The notes under the pieces were generated by a model. That model was given only the letters and a program-made list of their open reading frames with translations, was not told where the DNA came from and made no database searches. A program made the translations under genes and the position numbers. Shown here piece by piece: positions 7,135-14,981 of a DNA stretch of 23,009 bases (position 1 is the stretch's first letter; each line of letters begins with the position of its first letter). This DNA is from DATJGR01 sp032124855. GTDB taxonomy: Bacteria > Pseudomonadota > Gammaproteobacteria > Pseudomonadales > Azotimanducaceae. The stretch covers positions 1 to 23,009 of the forward strand of contig JAQBCT010000242.1 in the NCBI GenBank assembly GCA_032124855.1, read 5' to 3'.

Positions 7135-7499
7135 ATCGCACGATGATCGCCCTGCAATTCACATTGCTGCTGTGGCTGGGATCATTATTCGCGCTGCTCG
7201 GCCTGCAGCGCTTCTTCGTTGAACCGCTGGCATCCACCGCCGCAACCGTGGCCGTATTCGTCGCGCAGACACTGCCGTTGCTGGTGCTGATACCCGTGGT
7301 GCTGCGCACGGGCGCGCGCGGGCCCCTGTGGCTATGCCTGATCATGCCCATGTACTTCGCGCACGGCATCTGGCAATGGCATACCCCGGCGGGACATCTG
7401 TTCGGGATTTTCGAGGTGGTTTTCGCGATCGGTGGATTCGTTACGAGCTGGGCGCTGCTGAAACTGCTGCCACGCGGCAGCGGAATCACAACGCCTTGA
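7131..7499 (+). CDS. DUF2069 inner-membrane protein
   Basis: Small hydrophobic protein of 122 residues with about four membrane helices (roughly 8-26, 38-59, 65-83 and 90-110). The second half, LCLIMPMYFAHGIWQWHTP then a FEVVFAIGGF helix, matches what I recall of the DUF2069 family of proteobacteria, which often follows wrbA. Its start overlaps the wrbA stop, and its end overlaps the convergent GNAT gene by 14 bases. Function is unknown; the coupling to WrbA suggests a shared condition of expression, nothing more. Confidence 0.8.
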   Translation: MNRTMIALQFTLLLWLGSLFALLGLQRFFVEPLASTAATVAVFVAQTLPLLVLIPVVLRTGARGPLWLCLIMPMYFAHGIWQWHTPAGHLFGIFEVVFAIGGFVTSWALLKLLPRGSGITTP

Positions 7500-7935
7500 C
7501 GTGGGTCAGTCGCAGATCGGCAGTACTTGCCGCGTCGGCCACATCCACAGCGACAATCTGATAGCCGCTCCGGGCCAGCAGCGCGCGCATCGCCGCGAAG
7601 CGATTGCGCGTCTTCACGTAAATGCGTCGATAACCGGCCTCGCGCACCGCAGCCTCCTGCTGTGCCAGCAAAAGCTCGGCAATATGCTGGCCCCGAAATG
7701 CAGGCACCACGCCGCCCATCCAGCTGTAGAAGCTGCCATCGCGATACCGGTCGTAGCCTACTTTGAAGCCCACGGCCTCCGCGTTCTCCCTGGCGATCAG
7801 AACGACGGCTGACGCTTCGTTCAGACGCCGCCCGAACGCATCGAAGCTGAGCGTTGCGTGCGGCGCGAATTCCGGGATGGCGCTGTACAACGCGTAGGCC
7901 TGCGGCAACGTGCCGTGCTCGATGAGCGTGCTCAA
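7486..7935 (-). CDS. GNAT family N-acetyltransferase
   Basis: Acyl-CoA-dependent acetyltransferase of 149 residues, probably cytoplasmic. Motif A, which binds the pyrophosphate of acetyl-CoA, is at 77-91 (VPAFRGQHIAELLL with Arg81, Gly82, Gln83, His84). The beta-bulge strand VVLIARENAEAVGFKVG precedes it, and the C-terminal FAAMRALLARSGY helix (113-125) is typical motif B. The start is TTG at 7935, inside the prpE stop (TTGA), so it is probably translated by coupling to prpE. Substrate unknown. Because some GNAT enzymes acetylate and silence acyl-CoA synthetases, control of the neighbouring PrpE is a possibility, but this is context-based inference only. The protein is much smaller than the Pat enzymes known to do this. 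Confidence 0.8.
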   Translation of the reverse strand: MSTLIEHGTLPQAYALYSAIPEFAPHATLSFDAFGRRLNEASAVVLIARENAEAVGFKVGYDRYRDGSFYSWMGGVVPAFRGQHIAELLLAQQEAAVREAGYRRIYVKTRNRFAAMRALLARSGYQIVAVDVADAASTADLRLTHVKAL

Positions 7936-9821
7936 TCCATGATCCGTTGCTGACGCAGCACGGCTTCGATCTCAGTCAGGATCTGAGGATCATCAATCGT
8001 CGATGGAATCGTATAGGCGCGCTTGTCGATCATTTTGCGCAGTACCTGGCGCAGGATTTTTCCTGAACGGGTCTTGGGCAATCGCTTCACGACCACGGCG
8101 CGTTTGAAGTTGGCGAACGCGCCGATGGCCTGGCGAACCATCGCGACGAGCTCCGTCTGCAGCGTGGCGTGATCAATGTTCACACCGTCTTTGAGCAGCA
8201 GCAGTCCCAGCGGCACCTGACCCTTATCCGCATCCTCGATGCCCACGACAGCACATTCGGCAACGGCGGGGTGCGATGCCACCACTTCTTCCATCTCTCC
8301 GGTCGACAGGCGATGCCCCGCGACATTGATGACATCGTCCACGCGTCCCATCACATACAGGTAGCCATCCTCGTCGAGATAGCCGCCATCACCTGTCAGA
8401 TAAAAGCCGGGAAAGCGCGACCAGTAAGCTTCGACATAGCGCGCGTGATCGCCCCACACCGTGGGCAATGCACCGGGTGGCAGCGGGCCCTTCACCACCA
8501 CATTGCCTTCGACGTTCGCGCCTACCGGCGCGCCATCGTCGTCGAGAATGCGCAGATCGTAGCCAGGTACAGGCACCGTGGGAGAACCCGGTTTGGTTGG
8601 CAACAATTCCAACCCGGCCGGATTCGCGCACATCGGCCAGCCGGTCTCGGTTTGCCACCAGTGGTCGATCACGGGTATCGGCAATGTTTCCTTCAGCCAG
8701 TGATAGGTGGGTGGATCGAGCCGTTCGCCGGCGACGAAGAGATATTGCAGGCAGCTGACGTCGTATTGCGCCTTCAATAGCGCCTTTGGATCCTCTTTCT
8801 TGATGGCACGAAACGCCGTCGGCGCGACGAAGAAGGCTTTGACCTTGTGTTGCGCAATGACCCGCCAGAATGCGCCGGCATCGGGCGTTCGCACCGGCTT
8901 GCCTTCGTAAAGCACGGTGGCGCAACCACGTATCAGCGGCCCGTAAACAATATACGAATGCCCGACTACCCAACCGACATCCGACGCCGCCCAGAACACC
9001 TCGCCTGGCGCCATGTCGTACACGGCCGCCATGCTGTAGTTCAACGCCACGGCATGGCCGCCGTTGTCGCGCACGACGCCCTTCGGCTTGCCGGTGGTGC
9101 CCGACGTATAGAGGATGTAGAGCGGATCAGTTGCATCCACGGGCACTGCATCCGCGGGCTTGGCGGCAGCCTCCCAGCCGGCCCAATCCAGATCGCGGGG
9201 CGCAATCAATTCGGCGTGCACCTGCTCGCGCGCAAGAATGACGCACGCATCCGGCTTGTGCTGCGCCAGCCGAATCGCTTCGTCGAGCAACGGTTTGTAG
9301 GCGATGACATTGCTGAATTCGATGCCGCAGGAAGCGGACAGCACCACCTTGGGGGTCGCATCGTCGATGCGCAGCGCGAGTTCCGGTGCGGCAAAGCCGC
9401 CAAACACCACTGAATGCACCGCGCCGATGCGGGCGCAAGCGAGCATTGCCACCGCGGCCTCGGGGACCATCGGCATATAGATGATGACGCGATCGCCCTT
9501 GGTCACACCGAGGCCGACCAAACCACCCGCCACGCGCGACACCCAGTCGCGTAATTCGCTGTAGCTATAGCTTCTGATCGTGTCGGTGACCGGAGAGTCG
9601 TAGATCAACGCCGTGGTATCGCCACGGCCGTCTTCGATGTGTCGATCCAGTGCCAGCCAACAGGTATTGAGTCGCCCACCCTGGTACCAGCGCGCTGTGC
9701 CGTTGGTATCCGTGTCGAGAATGGTGTGCGGGAATTCGAACCATGCAATGGCGCCCGCCTGCTCGCGCCAAAACGCTACGGGGTCTTCAATGGAGCGGCG
9801 GAATTCGTCGGCGTAACTCAT
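7932..9821 (-). CDS. prpE: Propionyl-CoA synthetase (propionate-CoA ligase)
   Basis: Adenylate-forming ligase that activates propionate to propionyl-CoA with ATP. The 629-residue length fits PrpE. The ATP-binding motif YILYTSGTTGKPKGVVRDNGGH, with the VRDNGGH ending typical of PrpE rather than Acs, lies about one third of the way in. DHWWQTETGWP and the TGDGGYLDEDGY hinge region follow. The catalytic lysine is Lys588 in TRSGKILR, the site acetylated or propionylated in regulated members. The ATG at 9821 gives MSYADEFRRS. It sits between a basic unknown protein and the overlapping GNAT gene. Acetyl-CoA synthetase is the main alternative, but the signature residues and the racemase neighbour favour propionate. 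Confidence 0.93.
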   Translation of the reverse strand: MSYADEFRRSIEDPVAFWREQAGAIAWFEFPHTILDTDTNGTARWYQGGRLNTCWLALDRHIEDGRGDTTALIYDSPVTDTIRSYSYSELRDWVSRVAGGLVGLGVTKGDRVIIYMPMVPEAAVAMLACARIGAVHSVVFGGFAAPELALRIDDATPKVVLSASCGIEFSNVIAYKPLLDEAIRLAQHKPDACVILAREQVHAELIAPRDLDWAGWEAAAKPADAVPVDATDPLYILYTSGTTGKPKGVVRDNGGHAVALNYSMAAVYDMAPGEVFWAASDVGWVVGHSYIVYGPLIRGCATVLYEGKPVRTPDAGAFWRVIAQHKVKAFFVAPTAFRAIKKEDPKALLKAQYDVSCLQYLFVAGERLDPPTYHWLKETLPIPVIDHWWQTETGWPMCANPAGLELLPTKPGSPTVPVPGYDLRILDDDGAPVGANVEGNVVVKGPLPPGALPTVWGDHARYVEAYWSRFPGFYLTGDGGYLDEDGYLYVMGRVDDVINVAGHRLSTGEMEEVVASHPAVAECAVVGIEDADKGQVPLGLLLLKDGVNIDHATLQTELVAMVRQAIGAFANFKRAVVVKRLPKTRSGKILRQVLRKMIDKRAYTIPSTIDDPQILTEIEAVLRQQRIMD

Positions 9822-9871
9822 TGCCTGTGCGTCGGCTCACCGCGACAGATGCGCGGGCCGCACAGCACCTG

Positions 9872-10387
9872 TCAGCGGCGCCGAGGTTTGCTCTTCATCA
9901 GCTTCTGCAGATCGGCGTTGGATGGCCGCGCCTTCGTCAACTGGTTGTAGGAACCCGATCGGCGATTGATCTTCTTGTGCTTGGCATAAAAGTCGACGGC
10001 CTTGTTCCAAGCGCCATTCAGACCATGCAGGTTGATCGATACGGTGGTGTTGACGATTTTCGATTCCAGCGTCGACATGATGCCAATCTGAAATACCGGC
10101 GTCTTCGTGCCGCTTTTCTCCGTTTTCATTCGGAACAGAATGCCGCGCACACGACCTTTGCTGTCCATATAGACTTCACGCGCGGCCTTTTCCTTCGCGC
10201 CGTGTTGCTGCTTGGCGAGCTCCGCGTCGCGCACATCGGCTTGCTTCTTGATGGCCGCGCGCTTGGCGCCGCGAATGCGCTTGCCATCTTCCTTCAGGGA
10301 AAAATATTCCTGATAGGTCTTGCCGTTGATCTGCCGGCGCACGCGAAAGCCGTGAAACCGTGGGGTATCCAGTAATTCGACGCTCAT
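9872..10387 (-). CDS. Very basic uncharacterised protein with a possible AP2/integrase-arm-like N-terminus
   Basis: A 171-residue protein I do not recognise as a named family. It is strongly basic throughout and ends in KSKPRRR. Residues 10-60 (HGFRVRRQINGKTYQEYF, then a Lys/Arg/Ala-rich helix) look like the three-stranded plus helix arm domains seen in AP2 proteins and at the N-terminus of tyrosine integrases, which bind DNA. Residues 80-125 alternate like beta strands (GILFRMKTEKSGTKTPVFQIGI). No membrane segment or signal peptide. The ATG at 10387 has AGGTAA upstream, a good ribosome site. It lies 36 bases after the racemase and 50 bases before prpE on the same strand, so it is probably co-transcribed with them. 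DNA or RNA binding is a guess from charge and shape. Confidence 0.7.
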   Translation of the reverse strand: MSVELLDTPRFHGFRVRRQINGKTYQEYFSLKEDGKRIRGAKRAAIKKQADVRDAELAKQQHGAKEKAAREVYMDSKGRVRGILFRMKTEKSGTKTPVFQIGIMSTLESKIVNTTVSINLHGLNGAWNKAVDFYAKHKKINRRSGSYNQLTKARPSNADLQKLMKSKPRRR

Positions 10388-10423
10388 TGCGTTACCTCGT
10401 CATGTACGTGGTTGCATTCAATG

Positions 10424-11557
10424 TTATGCCGCAGCGACCACATTCGATGCCTGCAGCGCCTTGATCTCTTGTGCGGAGAACCCGCAGTCCCTCAATACCG
10501 CGTCCGTATCCTCGCCTGGACGACGCGCACCGTGTGAAATCTCCGCCTTCGTCCGACTGAATCGAGGCGCTGGCGCAGGTTGCACCACACCATCGATATT
10601 CACGAACGTGCCGCGGGCACGGTTATGCGGATGGTCCGGCGCTTCGAAAATGGACAGCACGGGTGCAAAACACACATCCGTGCCTTCCATGATGGCGACC
10701 CACTCGGCCTGGGTCTTGCGCTTGAATACCGCAGCCAGCTCTTCTTTCAGTGCGGGCCATTGTCGCGGATCCATCTGGGGCTTGAATCGCTGCGCATCCA
10801 GACCAGCCTTTTCCACAAGCAAGGCATAAAACTGCGGTTCGATGGAACCAATACAGATATGCCGGGCATCACTGGTTTCGTAGGTATCGTAGAAATGCGC
10901 GCCGCCGTCGAGCAGATTGGTGCCGCGCTTGTCGGTGAATCCGCCGGTGGCGCGAAAGGTGAAGAACATGGCCATCAGTGCAGCAGCACCATCGACCATC
11001 GCCGCATCGATGACCTGCCCCTTCCCGGAACGCTCCGCCTCGAGCAATCCGCACACCATGCCGAACGCCAGCAGCATGCCACCACCACCGAAGTCGCCGA
11101 CCAGATTGAGGGGCGGCACTGGACGTTCACCGGGGCGGCCGATCGCGTGCAGCGCGCCGGCCAAGCCAATGTAATTGATGTCGTGCCCAGCTGCTTGCGC
11201 GAGTGGTCCGTCCTGGCCCCAGCCGGTCATGCGCCCGTACACCAGCTTGCCGTTGCGTTGCATGCACTCATCGGGACCCAGTCCCAACCGCTCGGTTACG
11301 CCGGGACGAAATCCCTCGAATAGTCCGGCTGAGGACTGACACAAGCGCAGCACTACTTCAATGCCGGCCTGCTGTTTGAGATCGACACCGATGGAGCGGC
11401 GATTGCGTGCGAGCACGTCTTTCGAACGATTCGTTGCGTTGCTCAGGCGATCGACACGAATCACTTCGGCACCCATGTCCGACAACATCATGCCGCAGAA
11501 GGGTCCCGGACCGATTCCCGCCAACTCGATGATCCGCAGGCCATTCAGCGGTCCCAC
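10424..11557 (-). CDS. Alpha-methylacyl-CoA racemase (CoA-transferase family III fold)
   Basis: Epimerises (2R)- and (2S)-methylacyl-CoA esters so that branched fatty acids or sterol side chains can enter beta-oxidation. The 377-residue protein begins MGPLNGLRIIELAGIGPGPFCG, the standard family N-terminus. His125 and Asp155, in AGHDINYIGLAGAL and NLVGDFGGGG, are the catalytic pair, one residue off the His126/Asp156 numbering of the Mycobacterium enzyme. The start is GTG at 11557, supported by GGAG six bases upstream (11567-11564). Other family III CoA-transferases use an Asp nucleophile and differ in this His/Asp pair, so racemase is the better call. It lies ahead of the basic unknown protein and prpE. 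Stereospecific substrate cannot be told; bile-acid, sterol or pristanoyl-type CoA esters are candidates. Confidence 0.93.
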   Translation of the reverse strand: MGPLNGLRIIELAGIGPGPFCGMMLSDMGAEVIRVDRLSNATNRSKDVLARNRRSIGVDLKQQAGIEVVLRLCQSSAGLFEGFRPGVTERLGLGPDECMQRNGKLVYGRMTGWGQDGPLAQAAGHDINYIGLAGALHAIGRPGERPVPPLNLVGDFGGGGMLLAFGMVCGLLEAERSGKGQVIDAAMVDGAAALMAMFFTFRATGGFTDKRGTNLLDGGAHFYDTYETSDARHICIGSIEPQFYALLVEKAGLDAQRFKPQMDPRQWPALKEELAAVFKRKTQAEWVAIMEGTDVCFAPVLSIFEAPDHPHNRARGTFVNIDGVVQPAPAPRFSRTKAEISHGARRPGEDTDAVLRDCGFSAQEIKALQASNVVAAA

Positions 11558-11707
11558 GTGGCGCTCCAGTTAAAAAAATGCAGGCCGCTAGTCTACCCTT
11601 TTTGCGGCTTAAGGGAACCGTCTGTGGCCGCCGCGCGCACCGCATTCGACGCCACGTTTGCCGTTGAGCGCCGCCGCTGATATCAAAGATGCGACAGTTC
11701 AATTGTG

Positions 11708-13528
11708 TCAGCGGCGCGGCGCAACAACCTCTGCCGCCGGAGGCGTGACGTGACGCGGCTCATTGCCCGCCAGCTGAATCTCCGCGAACTCGCGATACAG
11801 CGGACTCGCGTTCAGCAATTCGTCATGGCGGCCTTGCGCCACGACGCGACCCGCATCAATCACGACGATTCGATCAGCCGCCACAACCGTTGAGAGTCGA
11901 TGGGCAATGATCAGCACAGTGGTATGCCCATGCAAGTCACGCAATGTCTGACGAATGGCTTCTTCGCTTTGTGCATCCAGGGCGCTGGTCGCCTCGTCAA
12001 GCAACAGCAGTCGCGGCCTGGTGAGCAGTGCGCGTGCAATCGCCAGTCGTTGCCGCTGCCCGCCCGACAACCCAACGCCACCTTCACCGACGCGCGTGGC
12101 CACACCATCCGGGAAGGCATCAACGAAACTCGCCGCTCCTGCCGCAGTCAATGCCGCGTCCACCGCCACCTTGGATGCGTGGACATCGCCGTAACGAATG
12201 TTGTCGAGGACTGTTCCGGCAAACAGGACGGGGTCCTGCGGCACCAGCGCCATCTGTCGGCGCAGCTCGTGCAACGTACAGCGCCGCAGATCAATGCCGT
12301 CCAGCAGAATGCGCCCATCGCTGGGATCGTAGAACCGCAACGCGAGATCGAACAGCGTGGTCTTTCCCGCACCGGACGGACCGACCAGGGCGACCGTCGC
12401 ACCAGCGGGAACCTCAAACGAGACATGACGCAGCACTTCGACAGAGGGTCGCAGCGGATACGCGAAAGCCACGCTGTCGAATTTCAGATTGGCGCAGCCA
12501 CTGGATGCGATGGCCACCGACGCTGCGGGCTGGCGGAGCGGGCTTCGGGCCGCCAGAAGTTCGACGAGTCGTTCGGTTGCGCCGGCTGCGCGCTGCAGAT
12601 CGCTGACCACTTCGCTGATGGAGCCGACCGCACCCGCCACGATGAACGCGTAAAAGATGAACGCGGCCAGCTCCCCGGCGCTGGTGTGTCCGCTGATGAC
12701 ATCCTGACCGCCCACCCAGACCATGATGGCAATGGCGGTCAGGACCAGCAGCATGACCAGTGCGACCAACCAGGCACGTTGACGGATGCGGCGCACGGCA
12801 ACGTCAAATGCGCTTTCGACATGGGCGCGGAATGCATCGACATCGAGTGGCTCGTGGCCGAATGCCTGCACGGTCTTGATCTGACGGAAGGCTTCGCCGA
12901 CATAGCTGCCCACCCTCGCCAGTTCATCCTGGCTCGACCGCGACAGCGATCGCACGCTTCGGCCAAAGAGCACGATGGGGGCAATCACAACCGGTGCTAC
13001 GCCGAATACGATCAACGACAGCTTCGGGTTGCTCGCCACCAGCAGCGCAACGCCGCCGACGAACATCAGCAGATTGCGCAGCGCAATGGACACAGACGAG
13101 CCGATTACGGTCTGCAGCAGCATCGTATCCGTGGTGACACGCGACTGAATCTCCGTTGGCAGATTCACCTCGAAGAAACCTGGGTGCAGTTGAATGAGAT
13201 GATCGAAAACCGCGCGACGCAGATCGGCGCTGACGCGTTCGCCGATCCAGGACACCAGGTAGTAGCGCGCGTAGGTCCCCAGGCTCAGCAGGATCACCAG
13301 CACCGCGAATACTTCGAGGGATTGACCCAGCATGCCGGGGCGGCCCGTCGTGAAACCCGCGTCGATGACGTAGCGGATGCCCTGGCCAATCGACAACGTC
13401 ACGGATGCAGTGACGATCAGGGCCAATGACGCACCCACCACTTGAGCGCGGTACGGCGCGAGATAGCGCAGTGCCACCTTCAGACTGCCGAGCTTGCGAC
13501 TCGACGGACGATCTTCGATGACTTCCAA
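11708..13528 (-). CDS. MsbA-like ABC exporter, fused membrane and ATPase domains
   Basis: A half-transporter of 606 residues that should work as a homodimer in the inner membrane. Six membrane helices can be placed at about 29-53, 72-94, 148-166, 170-190, 253-275 and 286-306. The ATPase domain follows with Walker A GPSGAGKTT (383-391), Q-loop Gln431, signature LSGGQ (487-491), Walker B LLLLDE (507-512) and the switch His543. It belongs to the MsbA-related group of lipid or drug exporters; true msbA is usually next to lpxK, which is not here. The only plausible start is TTG at 13528 without a clear ribosome site; a GTG 17 codons in is the alternative. A dyad and a -10-like box lie just upstream. 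Substrate unknown. Confidence 0.9.
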   Translation of the reverse strand: MEVIEDRPSSRKLGSLKVALRYLAPYRAQVVGASLALIVTASVTLSIGQGIRYVIDAGFTTGRPGMLGQSLEVFAVLVILLSLGTYARYYLVSWIGERVSADLRRAVFDHLIQLHPGFFEVNLPTEIQSRVTTDTMLLQTVIGSSVSIALRNLLMFVGGVALLVASNPKLSLIVFGVAPVVIAPIVLFGRSVRSLSRSSQDELARVGSYVGEAFRQIKTVQAFGHEPLDVDAFRAHVESAFDVAVRRIRQRAWLVALVMLLVLTAIAIMVWVGGQDVISGHTSAGELAAFIFYAFIVAGAVGSISEVVSDLQRAAGATERLVELLAARSPLRQPAASVAIASSGCANLKFDSVAFAYPLRPSVEVLRHVSFEVPAGATVALVGPSGAGKTTLFDLALRFYDPSDGRILLDGIDLRRCTLHELRRQMALVPQDPVLFAGTVLDNIRYGDVHASKVAVDAALTAAGAASFVDAFPDGVATRVGEGGVGLSGGQRQRLAIARALLTRPRLLLLDEATSALDAQSEEAIRQTLRDLHGHTTVLIIAHRLSTVVAADRIVVIDAGRVVAQGRHDELLNASPLYREFAEIQLAGNEPRHVTPPAAEVVAPRR

Positions 13529-13535
13529 CGCGCTA

Positions 13536-13579
13536 CCCGGGCCATTGAGTGGCGCACATTATCCATTGCCACTCCCGGG
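13536..13579. promoter_or_regulatory. Dyad and possible promoter between the ABC exporter and carboxylesterase genes
   Basis: GAGTGGC (13547-13553) and GCCACTC (13568-13574) form a perfect 7-base inverted repeat with a 14-base spacer, flanked by two CCCGGG palindromes (13536-13541 and 13574-13579). On the minus strand a GATAAT box (13563-13558) lies inside the spacer and could be the exporter's -10, with no good -35. A repressor bound to the dyad would cover it. This is a candidate only. Confidence 0.35.
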
Positions 13580-13638
13580 ATTGCATTCGCACGCATACGC
13601 TGCTGAACTCGGCGGGGTTGCAAGCCAGCAGATCCCTC

Positions 13639-14301
13639 ATGACGCTCGAACGAATCGTTCTCGAAACCGCACCAAAACCCGACGCGGCCGTGATCTGGCT
13701 GCATGGCCTTGGCGCCGACGGCCACGACTTCGAGCCGATCGTGCCCGAACTGCATCTGCCGAATGACGCGTCCATCCGGTTCATATTCCCTCACGCACCC
13801 GTGAGAGCGGTCACCATCAACGGCGGCGCCGAAATGCGCGCGTGGTATGACATCGACATGCGCGCACCGTTGGCCGGCGAAGCCGATATTCGTGCGTCGG
13901 CCCAATCCATCGAGGCGATTGTCGAGGAACAACGCAAGATGGGCATTTCCACTCGGCGCATCGTGCTGGCCGGATTCTCCCAGGGCGGTGTCATCGCACT
14001 GCATCTCGCGCTGCGCATGGGCGAGCCACTTGGCGGCGTCATGGCGTTATCGACCTACCTGCACGACCCGGAACACCTGGTCGATCATCTCTCGCTTGCG
14101 AACACCGCCATTCCAATATTCATGGCCCACGGCCTGATGGACCCGATGATTCCGATTACGCGCGCCGTGACATCGCGTGAAGCGCTGCGCGCGCTCAACT
14201 ATTCCGTCGAGTGGCACGAGTATGCGATGGGCCATTCGGTGTGCCTGGAAGAGATCAACGACATCTCCCACTGGCTGACGGCGACGCTCGGCCCTGCCTG
14301 A
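13639..14301 (+). CDS. Carboxylesterase / phospholipase-type alpha/beta hydrolase
   Basis: Cytoplasmic serine hydrolase of 220 residues in the acyl-protein thioesterase-like phospholipase/carboxylesterase family, similar to the roughly 215-residue Pseudomonas carboxylesterase. The oxyanion-hole region is WLHGLGADGHDF (20-31). The catalytic triad is Ser114 in GFSQGG, Asp168 in HGLMDPMIP and His199 in MGHSV. The ATG at 13639 places the family N-terminus (MTLERIVLET) at residue 1; an in-frame GTG at 13549 would add 30 unrelated residues. Short acyl esters are the usual in vitro substrates; the physiological substrate is unknown. It is divergent from the ABC exporter and separated by 86 bases from the next gene. 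Confidence 0.9.
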   Translation: MTLERIVLETAPKPDAAVIWLHGLGADGHDFEPIVPELHLPNDASIRFIFPHAPVRAVTINGGAEMRAWYDIDMRAPLAGEADIRASAQSIEAIVEEQRKMGISTRRIVLAGFSQGGVIALHLALRMGEPLGGVMALSTYLHDPEHLVDHLSLANTAIPIFMAHGLMDPMIPITRAVTSREALRALNYSVEWHEYAMGHSVCLEEINDISHWLTATLGPA

Positions 14302-14344
14302 TGTGGTGCATCGACAAAGCTTAGTCGCGCACGATTCAGTCACG

Positions 14345-14350
14345 TACAAT
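14345..14350 (+). promoter_or_regulatory. Candidate -10 box for the uncharacterised gene pair
   Basis: TACAAT at 14345-14350 matches the -10 consensus at 5 of 6 positions, 37 bases before the ATG at 14388. TTAGTC (14321-14326), 18 bases upstream, is only a weak -35. The preceding esterase gene has no terminator, so read-through is also possible. Confidence 0.3.
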
Positions 14351-14387
14351 AGCGCGCCATCGCGGCGCACGGCGCAGGGGCTCGGAC

Positions 14388-14981
14388 ATGGACACCACCG
14401 CACTGCCAGACAACCCCGACCTGGCGTGGGATCTCGGCGAGGCCATCGATCGCGATCGGGCGGTGGATTTCATCATGCAGTTCGAGACGACCTTGTGCGT
14501 CTACTCGGCATCGGTGGAACAGCTCTACAGCACCTACAACATCTTTTTCCCGCGCGAGCATCACCGCCGCATGGTGATCCTGCCCGACCCGGCCGCGTTT
14601 CATGACACATTCAACGGCGTGGTCGTGGAAGCCGTGATCATGACCGGCCTGTACATCATCCCCGGCGAATTGATTGGCGAAGTTGGCTTGTACCTGGCCA
14701 ACGTGAAGAAAGATCGCACGCTGGGGGAGCGTCGTATCCCATTCGAGGCCGGCATGCGCACAATCATGCGCAACCGCGCAGCGGACGATCCATTTCTGCC
14801 GGTCCTGGCCAAGGGCGACCTGCGCGGCTTCGAGGAATCCTGGCCAGTGCTGCACCTGCACCGCGTCAAGCTGGGTGAACTCTCGCAACGCTCGGAACTG
14901 GACCGCACCAACATCCGTAACGTGGTGACGGAAAAGCTGGAAAGCCTGTTCATCGCCCAGCGCAAACAATCCGCATCGTGA
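14388..14981 (+). CDS. Uncharacterised soluble protein, first gene of a coupled pair
   Basis: A 197-residue protein with no domain I recognise. It has no signal peptide. A mildly hydrophobic segment at about 74-92 (NGVVVEAVIMTGLYIIPGE) might contact a membrane or be a buried helix, while the rest is mixed and acidic-to-neutral. Residues 28-52 (DFIMQFETTLCVYSASVEQLYSTYN) look helical. The C-terminal 45 residues look helical and charged. Its TGA overlaps the GTG of the following membrane protein gene (GTGA, 14978-14981), strongly suggesting that the two products work together. Function unknown; codon use resembles the neighbours, so recent transfer is not indicated. Confidence 0.75.
   Translation: MDTTALPDNPDLAWDLGEAIDRDRAVDFIMQFETTLCVYSASVEQLYSTYNIFFPREHHRRMVILPDPAAFHDTFNGVVVEAVIMTGLYIIPGELIGEVGLYLANVKKDRTLGERRIPFEAGMRTIMRNRAADDPFLPVLAKGDLRGFEESWPVLHLHRVKLGELSQRSELDRTNIRNVVTEKLESLFIAQRKQSAS

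Noticed and set aside
11572..11612. Possible minus-strand terminator between the ABC exporter and the racemase
   Set aside because: A GCCGC/GCGGC stem of only five bases with a 15-base loop, separated by four bases from a T7 run, is too weak to call, and it lies directly before the racemase ribosome site.
11900..13429. Open frame of 509 codons on the plus strand inside the ABC exporter gene
   Set aside because: It is antisense to clear ABC transporter sequence with all motifs, and its product is His/Gln/Arg-rich with no recognisable domain, as expected of a high-GC shadow frame.
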